This document shows positions 61,965-64,000 of a stretch of 64,000 nt of DNA, in pieces. Each line of letters starts with the position of its first letter. The first letter of the stretch is position 1. Below the pieces are notes generated by a model that saw only the letters and a list, made by a program, of their open reading frames with translations, ran no database searches and was not told the origin of the DNA. This DNA is from an uncultured Acetatifactor sp. (lineage in GTDB: Bacteria; Bacillota; Clostridia; Lachnospirales; Lachnospiraceae). Location: NCBI GenBank assembly GCA_910577235.1, contig CAJTMX010000003.1, positions 20,620 to 84,619 of the forward strand, in the 5' to 3' direction. A program made the position numbers and the translations under genes.

Positions 61965-64000
61965 TTATCTGCCGCAGTAAGACAGCCGCGCCATATCATA
62001 GGCTGTCCGCCTGATGCACAAACCTACATACCGCCATAATCTGCAATATATCTCCATAGTCGGGGCAGGCTGACATTGGAAACGGTGACGCGCACCGGAG
62101 ATCTGCTCTTCCAATTGCCGCAGCCAATCCGACATAGTTGTCATACCGTAGGTTTTTCCCTGTTCCCGTGCCTCCCGGAGAGTCTGCAACATACTGTCCT
62201 GCACGGTGGCGGTGCCGGCTTGATAAATGTCCTGCAGCAGCCAGCGCAGCTCCTCCAGATAGCTCCGCAGATTCTGGCAGGCTGCACTGGCGCGCTCCGT
62301 GTCAGTGACATGACCCTCATCATCTCCACGGTCATTTTTCTCCGCAGATATATTAATCTGTTCCAGCTCCTGACGCTCCAGCACGTCCACCGGATAGAGA
62401 CAGATCTGACTGTCTCTCAAATAGATTTTTCCCAGAAAGCAGGGCTGTCCCTGCCGTTTCATACGCTCCAGATACCGTATGGAGGCCTCCTCCCGCTTAG
62501 AATAGGGCAGCTCCACCAGCACCCGGCGTCCCTGCTCATCCCATATGGGCAGCTCCAGCTTTTGTGTGATCTCATTAAACCGGCCCTGCTGAAACTTTGC
62601 CGCCTGTACAAATACCAGACCGGGGCGGTCCCTCCCTGGGGTCTCCCTGCCCGGCGCGGATATCCGATCCTGAAAAAGGCGGTCATATTCCCTGTAATAC
62701 CAATCCTTTAGAATGTCCGCCGTCAGCTCGCTCTTACCCAATATCTCCCCCCGGGTCTCCTGACTGGAGGACAGCCGCCCGCTGCCATCACTCTTCGCTC
62801 CCCGCAGCAGTATCCTCATGCGTGCAAGACTTTCAAGGGACAGGGCGATCCCCCAGGGCGCCTGGGCTTTTTCCTGATAGGCCGAACGCCTTTTTCCCTC
62901 GTAAAAAGTAGGCCGGGCATTGGTATAGGTGTACCATGTTCCCGCCGCCGTGTCTAAAAAATAGACCGTGTCTCCCTCGTAACCGGAATCGCTGACAAAA
63001 TGCTCCATGGTGATCCCCGTCAGTTCCAGATCTCCCACCGGAAGGTATTGTGAGCGGAATTCTCCTGCCAGCGCCTGAATCCGGGCTGACACGTTTTCTG
63101 CGGACGGCTTTGAGGCGTCAGTAATACCGGATGAACGCGCGTGTTCCGCCCCGTTCCCAATGGGAGCTTGCGGTGAGCGTTCTGCTACGCTCTGTGATGT
63201 GGCAGACAAGTCGTCGGATAGCAGCGTGATAAGCTGGTCTGTCTTGTGATACAGCAGATACAGTTCTTCCGCCAGTCTCTCCACGCTCTGTCCCGCCGCC
63301 CTGCGCAAATATTTTCCATAGCCCTCCGCCAAGGCCCTGAGGTCTCCCTCCCAGCCCGGCAGTCCCACATTGTGGCAGAGGATCGCAAGTCTCTCCAACT
63401 CCCGCGCCTGCTCCTCACCGCTTCGAGCCAGCCCGGTCTCCAGCAGATGTTCCAGACAGTCCCTGATCTGTTCTGCCGCCCCGGACAATTCCTGCATATC
63501 CAGACCCGGCTGTTGATCAGATTCCTGATCCAACTGCTCTACCGTCAACTTTTTCTCCAGATATTGGCACCACAGGATCGCCTCCGCCTTATGGCTGCAC
63601 AATTCTTTTCGGTGGCAGGAACAAGTGCTGTACTCCAAAGGAGACAGCAGCTTTACAGATATCTCCTGTCCCGGCAATCCCATGCGCACTGTGCTGCCCC
63701 GCTCCACTACGGGAACCTGCCCTGCCTTCATCATGGCCGTCAGGCGATGCAGCCCCCTGGTTCCCAGAGCCCGCAACAGAGGTTTCAGAGGCTGGGCCAA
63801 AATCTCCTGCCACACCTTTTCAGACAGTCTGCCGTTAACTTTTCCCTTCATTTCAGCGCTGCTGCCGCTGTTTTTGACTTTCTCCGCTCCGGCGCTGCCT
63901 CCGCTGTTCTCAACTTCCTTCGCTCCGGTGCTGCCTCCGCTGTTTTCAACTTCCTTCGCTCCGGCGCTGCCTCCGCTGTTCTCAACTTCCTTCGCTCCGG
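61965..64000 (-). CDS. SWIM zinc-finger protein (YehQ-like), 5' end beyond window
   Basis: At least 628 residues from the ATG at 63851. That start has no ribosome site, while the same frame stays open to base 64000 through 12-residue repeats GAKEVENSGGS(A/T), so the true start is probably outside. From the ATG: GRLSEKVWQEILAQ typical N-terminus, then the SWIM zinc ligands C77, C79, C85 and H87 (CSCHRKELCSH), then a long helical region and a C-terminal domain with WGIALSLESLARMRILLRG. Partner of DUF4132 in YehI/YehQ-type clusters. May bind DNA or protein. Confidence 0.85.
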   Translation of the reverse strand, partial: GAKEVENSGGSAGAKEVENSGGSTGAKEVENSGGSAGAEKVKNSGSSAEMKGKVNGRLSEKVWQEILAQPLKPLLRALGTRGLHRLTAMMKAGQVPVVERGSTVRMGLPGQEISVKLLSPLEYSTCSCHRKELCSHKAEAILWCQYLEKKLTVEQLDQESDQQPGLDMQELSGAAEQIRDCLEHLLETGLARSGEEQARELERLAILCHNVGLPGWEGDLRALAEGYGKYLRRAAGQSVERLAEELYLLYHKTDQLITLLSDDLSATSQSVAERSPQAPIGNGAEHARSSGITDASKPSAENVSARIQALAGEFRSQYLPVGDLELTGITMEHFVSDSGYEGDTVYFLDTAAGTWYTYTNARPTFYEGKRRSAYQEKAQAPWGIALSLESLARMRILLRGAKSDGSGRLSSSQETRGEILGKSELTADILKDWYYREYDRLFQDRISAPGRETPGRDRPGLVFVQAAKFQQGRFNEITQKLELPIWDEQGRRVLVELPYSKREEASIRYLERMKRQGQPCFLGKIYLRDSQICLYPVDVLERQELEQINISAEKNDRGDDEGHVTDTERASAACQNLRSYLEELRWLLQDIYQAGTATVQDSMLQTLREAREQGKTYGMTTMSDWLRQLEEQISGARHRFQCQPAPTMEIYCRLWRYVGLCIRRTAYDMARLSYCGR
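63856..63999 (-). repeat. Four tandem 36-bp repeats at the window end
   Basis: Units 63856-63891 (divergent), 63892-63927, 63928-63963 and 63964-63999, the last three differing by one to two bases, continuing out of the window. Two minus-strand frames are open: GAKEVENSGGSA, in frame with the SWIM protein, and PERRKLRTAEAA, which would end at a TGA overlapping the SWIM ATG. Confidence 0.88.

Noticed and set aside
63856..63999. CRISPR-like array at the window end
   Set aside because: The 36-bp units are directly adjacent without spacers and are open in coding frames, so they are an in-gene tandem repeat.
1..64000. tRNA or rRNA genes and riboswitches
   Set aside because: None was recognised by eye in the gaps. 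Leaders of luxS and the cystine-type importer are too short for S-box or T-box elements.

Overview
This window (about 50% GC, dense coding on both strands, strong Gram-positive ribosome binding sites, TTGACA/TATACT-type promoters, many lipoproteins) looks like the chromosome of a gut or rumen Clostridia, most likely a Lachnospiraceae-type bacterium. That placement is an inference from gene families: PerR with a reverse rubrerythrin, several Clostridia-typical hypothetical families, GH26/GH130 mannan genes and a LacI-sensor/GGDEF fusion. No tRNA, rRNA or CRISPR array was seen.

Layout. 1-3.7 kb: a minus-strand operon of histidine kinase, response regulator, DegV lipid-binding protein and a cut-off RluA-type pseudouridine synthase. 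3.8-5 kb: a PerR-like repressor with a palindrome at its own promoter, then a rubredoxin-first rubrerythrin. 5-12.4 kb: accessory genes, namely an ANT(6)-like aminoglycoside nucleotidyltransferase, an ornithine-carbamoyltransferase-like protein with altered motifs, a chemoreceptor translationally coupled to an FMN-binding lipoprotein, a P-loop protein coupled to the frameshifted stump of an ABC-F ATPase gene, and three small secreted or unknown proteins. 12.5-22.6 kb: housekeeping and membrane genes (AEC transporter, cardiolipin synthase, luxS-pfs, GtrA, a 2-hydroxyacid dehydrogenase, a TSCPD protein coupled to murG).

22.6-46 kb is the main functional block and reads as a beta-mannan utilisation locus. 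It has a GH26 mannanase lipoprotein with a CBM35-like module, a GH130 mannoside phosphorylase, an SGNH esterase lipoprotein, two carbohydrate ABC importers (four permeases, two binding proteins, no ATPase gene), and several poorly described parts: a binding protein of about 1,005 residues fused to two carbohydrate-binding-like modules and lacking a lipobox, a membrane-anchored DUF5696 protein that may be an enzyme, an NHL-propeller/TPR membrane protein, a YIP1-family protein, a YesL protein and a lipoprotein with three about 123-residue repeats. A strong terminator closes the block. The protein just beyond it joins a LacI-type sugar sensor to a diguanylate cyclase.

46-52 kb: three large polytopic membrane proteins (two glycosyltransferase-39-like, one DUF6020-like) around a helical-repeat protein, then a 133-bp palindromic element. 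52-54.8 kb: a cystine/polar amino acid ABC importer with its promoter and an operator-like palindrome. 54.8-58 kb: a two-gene beta-galactosidase in LacL/LacM style with a 17-bp overlap. 58-64 kb: a DUF4132 protein and a SWIM zinc-finger protein, the start of a YehI/YehQ-like operon leaving the window. The SWIM gene appears to begin with a 36-bp tandem repeat running off the end.
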